This document shows positions 15,094-22,090 of a DNA stretch of 36,064 nt, one piece after another. The first letter of the stretch is position 1. Each line of letters begins with the position of its first letter. The notes beneath the pieces are model-generated. The model ran no database searches. It was not told the origin of the DNA and worked only from the letters and a program-made list of their open reading frames with translations. The stretch is from a virus, in IMG/VR virus record IMGVR_UViG_3300023103_000009, positions 1-36,064 of that record; one strand, 5' to 3'. Both the position numbers and the translations under genes were made by a program.

Positions 15094-15711
15094 CTAATCC
15101 TTGACAGAATTAATAAAATCCTGATACCATTTGTTTGCATCATTACACCTTTTAACATCTTCCAGATGCTTTTCAGTGTTGTATTTCAAATCTTTTCGTG
15201 CCTTAGCGATCTTTTCTGCTCTGATTTTATCGGCAGAAAGAGAGGATAATTTTTTATCTATCTCAGCTATTGCATCTTGATGATAATTGAACCCTAGTTC
15301 CGACTTTATTGTGATTTCAATCTGGTTGACCATAAATTCAGCAATCCCTACATGCTCAGGAGTAACTGGACTATATCCTTTAGCCTTTACAAGAAACTGG
15401 TTTAGTTTTTCTACTGATGCATTCTCCTTTTCGATAGCCTTTGTATGGTATTCTTTGCTTTTCAAAAGCTCTTTCTTTTCAGCTTTTACAATTTGAGCAT
15501 CGGTGCTTTTGCCGATCAAATCAATATATTTATTTGCCTTATTAATTTCATCTAAATAATAAGAAGATGGTTCGGAAGGCTTATATTCAGAAGTCATTGA
15601 TTCGTCCCGAAGGTGCATTGTAGCCCCGAAAGCTCTTGTGCATAGTTTTGCAAACTCTTGGAATGTGTCAATTTCACCATCTATTATTCCTGCTGTATAA
15701 CCTGTGGGCAT
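15094..15711 (-). CDS. Conserved-type phage protein (MPTGYTAGI family)
   Basis: 205 residues. The N-terminus MPTGYTAGIIDGEIDTFQEF, followed by FAKLCTRAFGATMHLRDE, is a pattern I associate with a widespread family of phage and prophage early proteins with no assigned function. The rest is long coiled coil (about residues 55-200), rich in Lys, Glu and Ile. The gene follows a 106-nt non-coding gap with stem-loops. Probably cytosolic. Confidence 0.75.
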   Translation of the reverse strand: MPTGYTAGIIDGEIDTFQEFAKLCTRAFGATMHLRDESMTSEYKPSEPSSYYLDEINKANKYIDLIGKSTDAQIVKAEKKELLKSKEYHTKAIEKENASVEKLNQFLVKAKGYSPVTPEHVGIAEFMVNQIEITIKSELGFNYHQDAIAEIDKKLSSLSADKIRAEKIAKARKDLKYNTEKHLEDVKRCNDANKWYQDFINSVKD

Positions 15712-15817
15712 ATAATTATTTTTTAAGTGTACCGGAGAACAACCGCTCCGGCTCGGTCACGCTTACTTCTGAACCTTTTTTGTTTGTCTACCTCTCCGCC
15801 TATTACGCAGGAGAAAA
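15712..15817 (-). other. Non-coding gap with stem-loops, GC-richer than surroundings
   Basis: Transcribed as RNA on the minus strand between the methylase-like gene and the 205-residue gene. One perfect 6-bp hairpin (15732-15737 with 15746-15751, loop of 8) and one 5-bp hairpin (15793-15797 with 15810-15814) are visible. Just upstream of the first hairpin the RNA reads GACCG, able to pair with the loop CGGUU. There is no U-tract, so it is not a standard terminator. One frame is open for about 31 codons (ending RAGAVVLRYT) but lacks any usual start codon. Could be a leader or processing element. Confidence 0.4.
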
Positions 15818-16456
15818 TTACTGATTAGCTTCTGCAAAAGCCCACGCAAAGCCCATAGGCGTAACACTTCTTAATTCTTTTACTTTTTCGCTTTTGCCTC
15901 CCATATATTTCCAGCCTGGATTTTCCTTTTCAATTGGATCTATGCGTTTTTTTTCTGGAATGTTGAATTTTCCCCATAACCACGTAGCCTTATTGTATCT
16001 GCTTTTCTCTGGATCTGGATCGTAACCGGCAAAATCGCAAGGGTTAAACTTTAATCTTGGTTTTCCCATCCAAGGGTTAAGAGTATGAATACGGCTCATA
16101 GGGTTCTCTATTTGCCAGAAAGTTAAAATGCCCAGCCTATCAAAGAAGTCAATTATTTCTTTTGACTTAGCAACCAGTATCTGACTTTGTGCCGTTCTTC
16201 CGTCTTGGTCTTTTGCTTTAAAATGCCTTGCGCCTGAGAGAGCATAATCAGTGCATGGAATCATTAGAATCAGTCCCACTTCTGGGAATACATCACTAGA
16301 GCCTATCCGGCTTCTGAAGTCTGCTTCATAATCCCAATTTAATACGTCTATACCGTTCTTAATGTCAATCTTAACGACTGTCCAGCCCATTGCTTCGAAA
16401 GGACGTGAAGAGTTACCTGAATGATCAAAAATGCTGTATAATATCTTTTTTACCAT
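15818..16456 (-). CDS. DNA cytosine-5 methyltransferase-like protein, short
   Basis: 212 residues. Motif I is represented by IFDHSGNSSRPFEAMGW (SAM-binding Gly loop, changed from the usual FAGIGG), motif IV by IPCTDYALSG (Pro-Cys with the catalytic Cys68), and motif VI by IENPMSR (Glu-Asn, residues 117-118). The target-recognition domain and C-terminal motifs of full-length (>300 residue) enzymes are largely missing, so specificity must be minimal or provided otherwise. Possible roles: methylating the phage's own cytosines against host restriction. The order of motifs supports the fold; activity is not proven. Confidence 0.7.
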   Translation of the reverse strand: MVKKILYSIFDHSGNSSRPFEAMGWTVVKIDIKNGIDVLNWDYEADFRSRIGSSDVFPEVGLILMIPCTDYALSGARHFKAKDQDGRTAQSQILVAKSKEIIDFFDRLGILTFWQIENPMSRIHTLNPWMGKPRLKFNPCDFAGYDPDPEKSRYNKATWLWGKFNIPEKKRIDPIEKENPGWKYMGGKSEKVKELRSVTPMGFAWAFAEANQ

Positions 16457-16491
16457 AGTCGTACTTTAAGTGGTTGCTACACCCGTATAGA

Positions 16492-16848
16492 TTAATTATT
16501 TGAGTTGTACCATTTGATGAACTGAACTGCAATATTATATCTAGCCTCTTTTTCAGTAATTGGAGTGCCGTATTCTACATTGCATATCAATTCTTCAAAT
16601 CCTGATAGGTATTCGTGAATCTCAATAGTCCACGGAGTAGTTGAAACGGCATATCCTAAAGAGTTCATTCTTTCAAATACAGGCATTAGCCAATCCCATG
16701 AGGAATGAAACTTTAGCTTACTAGGAGATGTGCTAGGCAAACTATCAAATATATAATGTTCATAAACTACCCATGATTCTTTAATAAGCTTCCCGCCCAT
16801 GAATCCAGCGATCAATTTATTCCCTTCTGTTATCTCTTCAATTGTCAT
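16492..16848 (-). CDS. Hypothetical phage early protein
   Basis: 118 residues: EGNKLIAGFMGGKLIKES at the start, then FHSSWDWLMPVFERMNSLGY, then a C-terminal helix (NIAVQFIKWYNSNN). The LIA-x-FMG ... YH-x-SWDWLMPV pattern is familiar from Bacteroidota phages and prophages but has no known function. Separate gene with 35-nt and 43-nt gaps to its neighbours. Confidence 0.75.
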   Translation of the reverse strand: MTIEEITEGNKLIAGFMGGKLIKESWVVYEHYIFDSLPSTSPSKLKFHSSWDWLMPVFERMNSLGYAVSTTPWTIEIHEYLSGFEELICNVEYGTPITEKEARYNIAVQFIKWYNSNN

Positions 16849-16891
16849 ATTATTTTAGGTTACTCCGTATAGGGGGATTGAGTTAAACTGA

Positions 16892-17116
16892 TTACAAAAT
16901 TTTTAATTCTATTTTTACATCTAAATAGAATTTGTAAGTGCTAATGGAGGCAGAATCGTTAGATAGTGCTAACGACAATATTTCATCGCAAACAATTATC
17001 GCCTTTCTTTTAAGATCATTTCTAGCATACTCTGAGCAGTTATCCCATTCAGATTCAGATATGGGCGCATTGTTCATTTTTTCTAGCAATTGTTTTGCCT
17101 TTTTCTTTGTTGTCAT
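16892..17116 (-). CDS. Hypothetical helical protein
   Basis: 74 residues, helix-rich and acidic/basic mixed: MTTKKKAKQLLEKMNNAPIS at the start and YKFYLDVKIELKIL at the end. Start overlaps the upstream stop by ATGA. No motif seen. Confidence 0.65.
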   Translation of the reverse strand: MTTKKKAKQLLEKMNNAPISESEWDNCSEYARNDLKRKAIIVCDEILSLALSNDSASISTYKFYLDVKIELKIL

Positions 17117-17376
17117 AAAACTGATGCGTCAGAATAGAAATATGAGGAACGAATTAGCGCACTGTGCATACTATCATGTATGTCACTGGCTACCATAATG
17201 TCTTCCAATACGGAGTAATCTAAATGCCTCTCTAATCCACCTTTTACCCACTGATTATTTATAGCCTCGATCATTAATGGGAGTGTATAATCAAACTGCT
17301 CTTTTATCCTAGCATGAGACCCATCTTGACCTACAGATATTACCTTTTCTCCTGATTCATTAATAATATGGTTCAT
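17113..17376 (-). CDS. Hypothetical protein
   Basis: 87 residues, acidic, with His residues in MVASDIHDSMHSALIRSS. It begins 71 nt after the preceding gene and is linked to the next by ATGA. No family recognised. Confidence 0.65.
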   Translation of the reverse strand: MNHIINESGEKVISVGQDGSHARIKEQFDYTLPLMIEAINNQWVKGGLERHLDYSVLEDIMVASDIHDSMHSALIRSSYFYSDASVL

Positions 17377-17447
17377 GTTCGTATTGTTTAGAGTTGTTTT
17401 CCTTATTGCTATGATGTAAAGGTAATAGAATACTTTTTAATTGCAAA

Positions 17448-17663
17448 CTATTTTGCAATATATTTTAATAATTCTTTTTCAATAGCCTCTAAAACACTGA
17501 AATTCAATAGATTTAAATTCATTACGTGCCTGAATTTAATAGGCTCAATTGTCGGGAATTGTTTTGTATAAGAGAAAATTCGAAGCCTTGCGTACTCTTT
17601 CCTGATCTTTCCAACCCTTTTTTGGAAATCCTTCTTTTCTTCTATGGTGTATGTTTTCGGCAT
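17448..17663 (-). CDS. Hypothetical basic protein with its own promoter
   Basis: 71 residues, strongly basic (KKDFQKRVGKIRKEYARLRI), mainly helical; a nucleic acid-binding role is possible but not shown. A terminator (17711-17755) separates it from upstream genes and a Bacteroidota-type promoter lies just before its ATG, leaving a leader of about ten bases. It therefore starts a new transcript. Confidence 0.68.
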   Translation of the reverse strand: MPKTYTIEEKKDFQKRVGKIRKEYARLRIFSYTKQFPTIEPIKFRHVMNLNLLNFSVLEAIEKELLKYIAK

Positions 17664-17678
17664 AGTTATATATTTTTA

Positions 17679-17710
17679 CAAGTATACCAAAAATAACTAT
17701 AATTTGCAAG
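17679..17710 (-). promoter_or_regulatory. Bacteroidota-type promoter for the 17663 gene
   Basis: Read on the minus strand: CTTG (17710-17707), 20 nt, then TATACTTG (17686-17679). The Bacteroidota sigma-ABfr consensus is TTTG, 19-20 nt, TAnnTTTG; each box has one mismatch. The predicted start is near 17672, about ten bases ahead of the ATG. Lies right after a terminator. Confidence 0.5.
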
Positions 17711-17755
17711 ATAAAAATAAGGGAGAGCCGGTATGGTAGCCGGTAAATCTCTCCC
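17711..17755 (-). terminator. Rho-independent terminator inside the early region
   Basis: On the minus strand GGGAGAG (17755-17749) pairs with CTCTCCC (17727-17721); within the loop CCGG can pair with CCGG. A U-rich tail (TTATTTTTAT, 17720-17711) follows. It closes the replication and nuclease operon three bases after the stop of the 36-residue ORF. Confidence 0.75.
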
Positions 17756-17757
17756 AT

Positions 17758-17868
17758 TCACGTATACTTCCTTAGTTCAACCCTCATTGAATCCGGTTTA
17801 TCACACGTGAATACTGCGCCTTGAGAAGAACATCTAATATTTTTCGGACAGTTAGAGTTTAGGCGCAA
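17758..17868 (-). CDS. 36-residue Cys-containing small protein (TTG start)
   Basis: Starts with TTG at 17866-17868 within the end of the nuclease-like gene (17-nt overlap) and stops just before the terminator. Sequence features: NCPKNIRCSSQ, then FTCDKPDSMRVELRKY; three Cys could form part of a metal site. The overlap and tight fit to the terminator favour a real gene, but the TTG start makes it less certain. Confidence 0.45.
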   Translation of the reverse strand: MRLNSNCPKNIRCSSQGAVFTCDKPDSMRVELRKYT

Positions 17869-18178
17869 TGCTTTTAAGTATGTTTTTTATGTCTTTTTGT
17901 AACGCTCCGAAATTAAGGGCGGTGTATCTTAATATAATCCACCCATCCATAGACGCTATATTATATTTTTCACAATCGTTTGAATATCCTATTATACCAG
18001 TGTGCCTACTTTTGGCTGATATTATACCCTCATATTCAACTATCGCTTTAAATGGGCTTAAAATAGCGAAATCTGCCCTGAAACGTCTGCTTTCACAGAA
18101 TTTATATTCAGGCTCCCACAATACCCCCGATTGCTTTAACATTTCACGGATAGCAATTTTGTTTAAATCCCCTCTCAT
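17852..18178 (-). CDS. PD-(D/E)xK-type nuclease (VRR-NUC/DUF559-like)
   Basis: 108 residues. Motifs: RRFRADFAIL (Asp36), AIVEYEGI (Glu48, Glu50), SRHTGIIGYSNDCEKYN (His59), GWIILRYTA. The order D ... ExE ... H ... D-x-x-KYN ... GW-x-x-LR is that of small phage VRR-NUC/DUF559-like endonucleases. The usual Lys of the E-x-K motif is Glu here, which may affect catalysis. Suitable for cutting branched or recombination intermediates. Overlaps the HNH gene by ATGA, and follows two DnaA-like genes. Confidence 0.68.
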   Translation of the reverse strand: MRGDLNKIAIREMLKQSGVLWEPEYKFCESRRFRADFAILSPFKAIVEYEGIISAKSRHTGIIGYSNDCEKYNIASMDGWIILRYTALNFGALQKDIKNILKSIAPKL

Positions 18179-18534
18179 AATCTATTCAGGCTATACCCCA
18201 TCTTTTTAGCCCATAGTGGCTTTAATTCTATTTCACCATGGCAATACTCGCAGACAGCAAGAAAGTATCTTATATCCGTTAATAATGAACCTATGCGCCC
18301 TTTTCGATGGTGTATCTGATTTGCAGGATGCATGCAGCCCTTCACTTCGCATACTCGATGCTCTTCCAAATACTCCAATCGCAACTTTCGGTATTCTTCA
18401 TTCTGAATCATACGTTTTGAAGAAAACTTTTTGATTGCTTTAGGCTTTTTCTTTATAGCTGTACGCTTTAAAGGTTTTGAAACTTTTGGCTCTCTATTGT
18501 TTCGGGTAGAATCTTCTTTTGAATATGCTGGCAT
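18175..18534 (-). CDS. HNH-type nuclease or zinc-finger recombination protein
   Basis: 119 residues from the ATG at 18532-18534 (a TTG two codons upstream is less likely). The N-terminus is Lys-rich (RTAIKKKPKAIKKFSSKR). Then VCEVKGCMHP (C62, C67), QIHHRKGR (H75, H76), VCEYCHGEIE (C95, C98, H99): a Cys4 zinc site around an HNH-like H-H-R core. Typical HNH length is matched. Could be a NinG-like recombination nuclease. It directly precedes the PD-(D/E)xK-like gene. Confidence 0.72.
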   Translation of the reverse strand: MPAYSKEDSTRNNREPKVSKPLKRTAIKKKPKAIKKFSSKRMIQNEEYRKLRLEYLEEHRVCEVKGCMHPANQIHHRKGRIGSLLTDIRYFLAVCEYCHGEIELKPLWAKKMGYSLNRL

Positions 18535-18536
18535 AA

Positions 18537-18848
18537 TCAATTTAACGAAGGGTAGTTTTTAAGTATAAATTCCATCTCGATCCGGTCAACTTTACTTTTG
18601 AATTGTGGATAAATTCTCATTTCCTGAATCACTTTTACTTCTGCATGAATAAGCGATGAATGATGACGGTTGAATAATTCAGCCTTCTTTATAAGCGTTC
18701 CGGCATCGTGATTGTGTAGGATGTAAATAGCAATGAACCTGGGAACTTTGTATTTTGCGTACCTGTGTACGGATAGTATTTGCTCTTTGGTTACTTCAGG
18801 ATATTCTTTTTGAATGCACCCGATAATTAGGTCTAGTTTTTCTTCCAT
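18537..18848 (-). CDS. DnaA domain IV-like DNA-binding protein (second copy)
   Basis: 103 residues. RFIAIYILHNHDAGTLIKKA then ELFNRHHSSLIHAEVKVIQE corresponds to the DnaA domain IV HTH plus its signature loop (consensus G-R-D-H-S-T-V-x-x-A); the changed residues (NRHHSSLIHA) are conservative. No AAA+ ATPase is present. It follows the other DnaA-like gene with one base overlap, so the two form a tandem pair. Role inferred: binding origin DNA for replication start or regulating host initiation. Confidence 0.72.
   Translation of the reverse strand: MEEKLDLIIGCIQKEYPEVTKEQILSVHRYAKYKVPRFIAIYILHNHDAGTLIKKAELFNRHHSSLIHAEVKVIQEMRIYPQFKSKVDRIEMEFILKNYPSLN
18604..18612 (-). other. Perfect DnaA box (TTATCCACA)
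   Basis: Read on the minus strand, the nine bases match the strong DnaA-box consensus exactly. It lies within the coding sequence of the second DnaA-like protein. I found no second perfect box nearby, so it could be chance (about one per 130 kb per strand in random sequence) or part of an origin or an autoregulatory site. Confidence 0.35.
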
Positions 18849-19285
18849 TAGTTTAAATTTAATAGGCTTTCAATTTGTTTTTCCAGTACCGATATCCTTT
18901 CCTCCAGTAAAACCATTTTTCTGGGGGTTAATAGATTTGGGGCTACTTTGCTTTTTCTCTTTATTTTAAAAACAAACTTTTCAGGCTCCTTTTCCTTTAA
19001 CTTGTCTCCTATTTCAGCTTCAATCTCATCAAACAACTTAGCAAAAGCCTTTTCTGTATGCTTTAAATCTTCTAAAGTTTGAAGTGCATTTACCACTGTT
19101 GAATGATCTCTTCCAAATTCTTTCCCTATTTTAGTATATGTTAGGCCTTGTTTTTTAAGAAAGTACATTACGATAAATCTAGGATAAGCCGCTTTCCACC
19201 TATCACGAGAATTACTAATAACAACATCTCTTTCCAATTGGCACATCCAATGTTTTTGTATGGATTGTAATATAATATCTATCAT
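18848..19285 (-). CDS. DnaA domain IV-like DNA-binding protein (first copy)
   Basis: 145 residues. AAYPRFIVMYFLKKQGLTYT then IGKEFGRDHSTVVNALQTLE is close to canonical DnaA domain IV with the signature GRDHSTV (58-64). A charged linker (KLKEKEPEKFVFKIKRKSK) leads to a C-terminal coiled coil (MVLLEERISVLEKQIESLLN) that may dimerise the protein. No ATPase domain. It lies two bases after dnaB, a setting that fits origin recognition and helicase delivery. Confidence 0.82.
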   Translation of the reverse strand: MIDIILQSIQKHWMCQLERDVVISNSRDRWKAAYPRFIVMYFLKKQGLTYTKIGKEFGRDHSTVVNALQTLEDLKHTEKAFAKLFDEIEAEIGDKLKEKEPEKFVFKIKRKSKVAPNLLTPRKMVLLEERISVLEKQIESLLNLN

Positions 19286-19287
19286 AA

Positions 19288-20709
19288 TTAAAATTTATCT
19301 TCCGGTTCTTCTTTTTTTGAAAAGAAATTGTTATGATTTTGACTATCAAAAGTTTCTATAACTTTAACTGGTTCTGAATAATTTATATCCTCAATTTTGT
19401 TGAATGCGATCTGACAGAAATTGTGAATATCCCCTACAGCACCGCCCCTGTTCTTTGCAACAATATTTATCATTAAGTTTTTTGTGCTATCACCGTTTGG
19501 CATTTGTTCAATTCCGTAATATTCAGGCCTTAAAGGGAAAATTACAATATCTGCATCCTGTTCAATGCTTCCGGATTCTCTTAAATCTGACAACTGAGGC
19601 CTTTTGTCGGATCTCTTTTCTACTTCCCTGGAAAGCTGAGCTATTAGAATGATTGGAATGTCCAGCTCTTTTGCCAATGCTTTTAATCCGCTGGTTAAAA
19701 TACCCAAATCCCTGTCCCGTGTACCACTGGATTTTCCGGTATCAATCAACTGTAAATAATCAATTACGATCATATCTAATCCTTTTAACGCCTTGAGTGA
19801 ATAAGCAGATGAACGTATTTCAGTCAATTTAATACTGGAAGCCTCTACAATTTCAATATAATCATTGCATATACGCCCGATGCTATTTCCCATCCTTGCC
19901 AGTTCTTCTTTTGTAATTCTACCATCAATCGCACGGGAATAGGAAACTCCCGATTCACTAGAAATTAACCTTTGACCTAATTGAGAATTGCTCATTTCAA
20001 GAGAAAAGTACATGCACCTCTTTTGCTGAAGCATTACATTTTTCATCAATGCAAGAGCCAAAGCGGACTTACCCATTGCAGGGCGTGCAGCAATAACAAT
20101 TAAGTTATTACCTTTCAGTCCGCCAATCTTTTTATCCCAGTCTCCCCATCCGGTTGAAATTCCAGCGAATCCGCCATTATTCATTGCAGTTTGTGTTTCG
20201 TCCAAACATTTTTTAAGGATTTCCACCATTGTTTTGGCCTTATTCCGGTTCAGCTCAGCGGATATTTTAGAAAGCTGTTTCTGGTTTTCCTCAAGTAGTT
20301 CAAAAACATCTTTCGTTTCATCCAATGCGTTATGATAATTAATTAATGCGGAATCAATAAGCGTTCTCCTTATCCATAATTCTTTAAGAATTAAAATGTG
20401 GTGTTCAATTTTTTCATTCAAAACACCTGAATAGGATAAATCTGTAATGAACTGAAGCCCTCCGACAGAGTCAACAAGTCCGCTTTTCTTTAGCTGAACG
20501 AATAAAAGTTTCGTTGAAATTGGAAGCCCTTGATCGAAAACAGCCTTTAAATTATCATAAATTATTCTATTGGCATTAACAAAGAAAATTTCAGATGTTT
20601 TTATTAGCCCAAAAGAAGCGCTCTGAGCGTGTTTGTCATTCAATATAGAGCAAAGTACCGCCCTTTCTATTTGAATGTCCTGAGGTGGCTTATTCTTCGT
20701 TAAATTCAT
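19288..20709 (-). CDS. dnaB: Replicative DNA helicase DnaB
   Basis: 473 residues, full length. N-terminal primase-interacting domain (about 10-130: IQIERAVLCSIL), linker, then RecA-like motor domain: Walker A AARPAMGKSA (207-216, Lys214), Walker B MIVIDYLQL (313-321), IAQLSREVEKR (357-367) and LRESGSIEQDADIVI (376-390). Unwinds DNA at the phage replication fork. The start overlaps the initiator-like gene by 20 nt. Carrying a DnaB of its own together with DnaA-type proteins suggests partly autonomous initiation. Confidence 0.96.
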   Translation of the reverse strand: MNLTKNKPPQDIQIERAVLCSILNDKHAQSASFGLIKTSEIFFVNANRIIYDNLKAVFDQGLPISTKLLFVQLKKSGLVDSVGGLQFITDLSYSGVLNEKIEHHILILKELWIRRTLIDSALINYHNALDETKDVFELLEENQKQLSKISAELNRNKAKTMVEILKKCLDETQTAMNNGGFAGISTGWGDWDKKIGGLKGNNLIVIAARPAMGKSALALALMKNVMLQQKRCMYFSLEMSNSQLGQRLISSESGVSYSRAIDGRITKEELARMGNSIGRICNDYIEIVEASSIKLTEIRSSAYSLKALKGLDMIVIDYLQLIDTGKSSGTRDRDLGILTSGLKALAKELDIPIILIAQLSREVEKRSDKRPQLSDLRESGSIEQDADIVIFPLRPEYYGIEQMPNGDSTKNLMINIVAKNRGGAVGDIHNFCQIAFNKIEDINYSEPVKVIETFDSQNHNNFFSKKEEPEDKF

Positions 20710-21352
20710 GTGTTGTAATTATTGGTTGATGTGTATTGTTTTCTTGTTTCAATTCGTCCTCCCATCTCTTCCCATTCAAATAGGTTGTTGGGTTTGGGTG
20801 TGAATATGTAGGAAATGGTTTAAACCTTGCAAAATTCGGAACAGTCTGTATTATTTTTTTTATTTCCTCAATAGTTAGTGAAAGAAATATTGCTTGAGCT
20901 TTTTTCTTTTCTACCTTTTTGGGGTATAAATTCCAAAATATTTCAAATTGAGAGATTAAAAACTCGTCCCTCTCTTTCTTTTCTTTTTTAATTATATCTT
21001 TATTTTTATTTTCATCTTCCATATGATTAACATATGATTTTGACTTGTTTTTTACTTCTTTTGTTTTACCTAGCTTATTATTTCTTCTTGAATCAGAAAA
21101 AGCCTTTCTCTTTTCAACTTCAGATTCTAATCGCTCGTTGTAATAAAGACCTTCTGTATCAATAGTAAATTTTCTCATTACTTCATTATCAAGTGTTTTT
21201 GATATGATAATCACTTGTTTTTCTGTCAACCTACCGTGTTGGTGTTGAGCCATTAGCAATCTCAAGTAAATTCCTACTTGCTCATTACTAAAGAACTGTG
21301 TTCCTGTTGAAAAGTCCCCTGTATAAAAAAGGAATGCTGGATCTTTTGCCAT
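20690..21352 (-). CDS. Replication initiator/helicase-loader-like protein (DUF1376-type)
   Basis: 220 residues. The N-terminal winged-helix-like part, KDPAFLFYTGDFSTGTQFFS then EQVGIYLRLLMAQHQHGRLT, is the hallmark of the DUF1376/phage replisome organiser group. A Lys-rich linker (about 90-125) follows and then a second domain, FWNLYPKKVEKKKAQAIFLS with PNPTTYLNGKRWEDEL, typical of DnaD/replisome proteins. Likely binds the origin and recruits DnaB, encoded directly after it with 20-nt overlap. Confidence 0.82.
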   Translation of the reverse strand: MAKDPAFLFYTGDFSTGTQFFSNEQVGIYLRLLMAQHQHGRLTEKQVIIISKTLDNEVMRKFTIDTEGLYYNERLESEVEKRKAFSDSRRNNKLGKTKEVKNKSKSYVNHMEDENKNKDIIKKEKKERDEFLISQFEIFWNLYPKKVEKKKAQAIFLSLTIEEIKKIIQTVPNFARFKPFPTYSHPNPTTYLNGKRWEDELKQENNTHQPIITTHEFNEE

Positions 21353-21606
21353 TATTTTTCTTTTATTATTGATTCTTCCAATCCCTTCGCATGAGCCTTT
21401 ACATCTGCCAGGTAAAATTCCATCAATTCAGGATCTAAAATTTCCGTTACCTGATCGCTTGAATCAACAAACCTAGCACCGGATTTAAGCTGTTCCATTA
21501 AGTCTTTGCCTAATAAAACCCTTCTTACTAGCTCAAATTTGTCATCGTATAGGTAAAACTGAACAGAACCTAATCCCGTTGCATCAAATGATTTAAGGTA
21601 TGGCAT
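21352..21606 (-). CDS. Hypothetical protein at the head of the replication genes
   Basis: 84 residues, acidic. PYLKSFDATGLGSVQFYLYD begins a beta-rich start, then a helical end (LADVKAHAKGLEESIIKEK). It is the first gene after a structured 147-nt leader and overlaps the initiator-like gene by one base, so it may be controlled by that leader. Family not recognised. Confidence 0.68.
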   Translation of the reverse strand: MPYLKSFDATGLGSVQFYLYDDKFELVRRVLLGKDLMEQLKSGARFVDSSDQVTEILDPELMEFYLADVKAHAKGLEESIIKEK

Positions 21607-21753
21607 AAAATAAATAAACCTTACTGCTTTCGGAAGTGGGGTTTCCTACGGCAATAAGGTTTTAGATTAAAGGTTTTGTTTCGTCCCCACAACGAATATA
21701 TTCAACCCGATTGAATACAGATGCTAGTTACTTCTTTCTACTCACTTTTGCAA
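21607..21753 (-). ncRNA. Candidate structured leader with loop-to-leader pseudoknot
   Basis: On the minus strand this gap has no ORF. The RNA has a hairpin UUCAA-UCGGG-UUGAA (21715-21701), then GUGGGG (21690-21685), then a long stem CCUUAUUGC/GCAGUAAGG (21659-21651 with 21627-21619, one mismatch) that holds an inner stem GGAA/UUCC whose loop contains CCCCAC (21641-21636). GUGGGG and CCCCAC are exactly complementary, which would form a pseudoknot. An AU-rich stretch (UUUAUUUAUUUU) then leads to the ATG at 21606. The layout resembles cis-regulatory leaders such as riboswitches or autoregulated mRNAs; no known class is recognised. Confidence 0.5.
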
Positions 21754-22089
21754 CTAAACGCCAGTAATTATATCATACAATTCCCTTCTTTCATCAGCAT
21801 TTAGCTTTGATAATAAAGCATTAATACGATTCTGTTTATGCTTATTGATTTCGTCAATTTCTTTGCGACGTTGATCGTTTTTGGACTTCTCTTTTTCCCT
21901 TTCTTGCTCCCTAAGAGCCTCATCAATACTGCTGTCAATATGCCATTCAGTACCTCCATATCCGTCCGCACATTTTTCAATTGTAACGGTAACGCCATTT
22001 TCAAATTCTATTTCTAAGCCACTATAATCGAAACTTAATGTTTTAACACAAAATTCTTTTGCCATTAAGGATAATTCATCTACTTCCAT
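21754..22089 (-). CDS. Hypothetical protein with helical tail
   Basis: 111 residues: a beta-rich N-terminal half (SLMAKEFCVKTLSFDYSGLE) with GYGGTEWHIDSS, then a highly charged helix (ALREQEREKEKSKNDQRRKE) and a second short helix. Probably forms a coiled coil. Function not recognised. It is the last gene before the structured leader. Confidence 0.65.
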   Translation of the reverse strand: MEVDELSLMAKEFCVKTLSFDYSGLEIEFENGVTVTIEKCADGYGGTEWHIDSSIDEALREQEREKEKSKNDQRRKEIDEINKHKQNRINALLSKLNADERRELYDIITGV

Positions 22090-22090
22090 A

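Noticed and set aside
15712-15817. Short ORF ending RAGAVVLRYT in the gap
   Set aside because: No ATG, GTG or TTG in frame after the upstream stop; kept only as a note on the structured gap.
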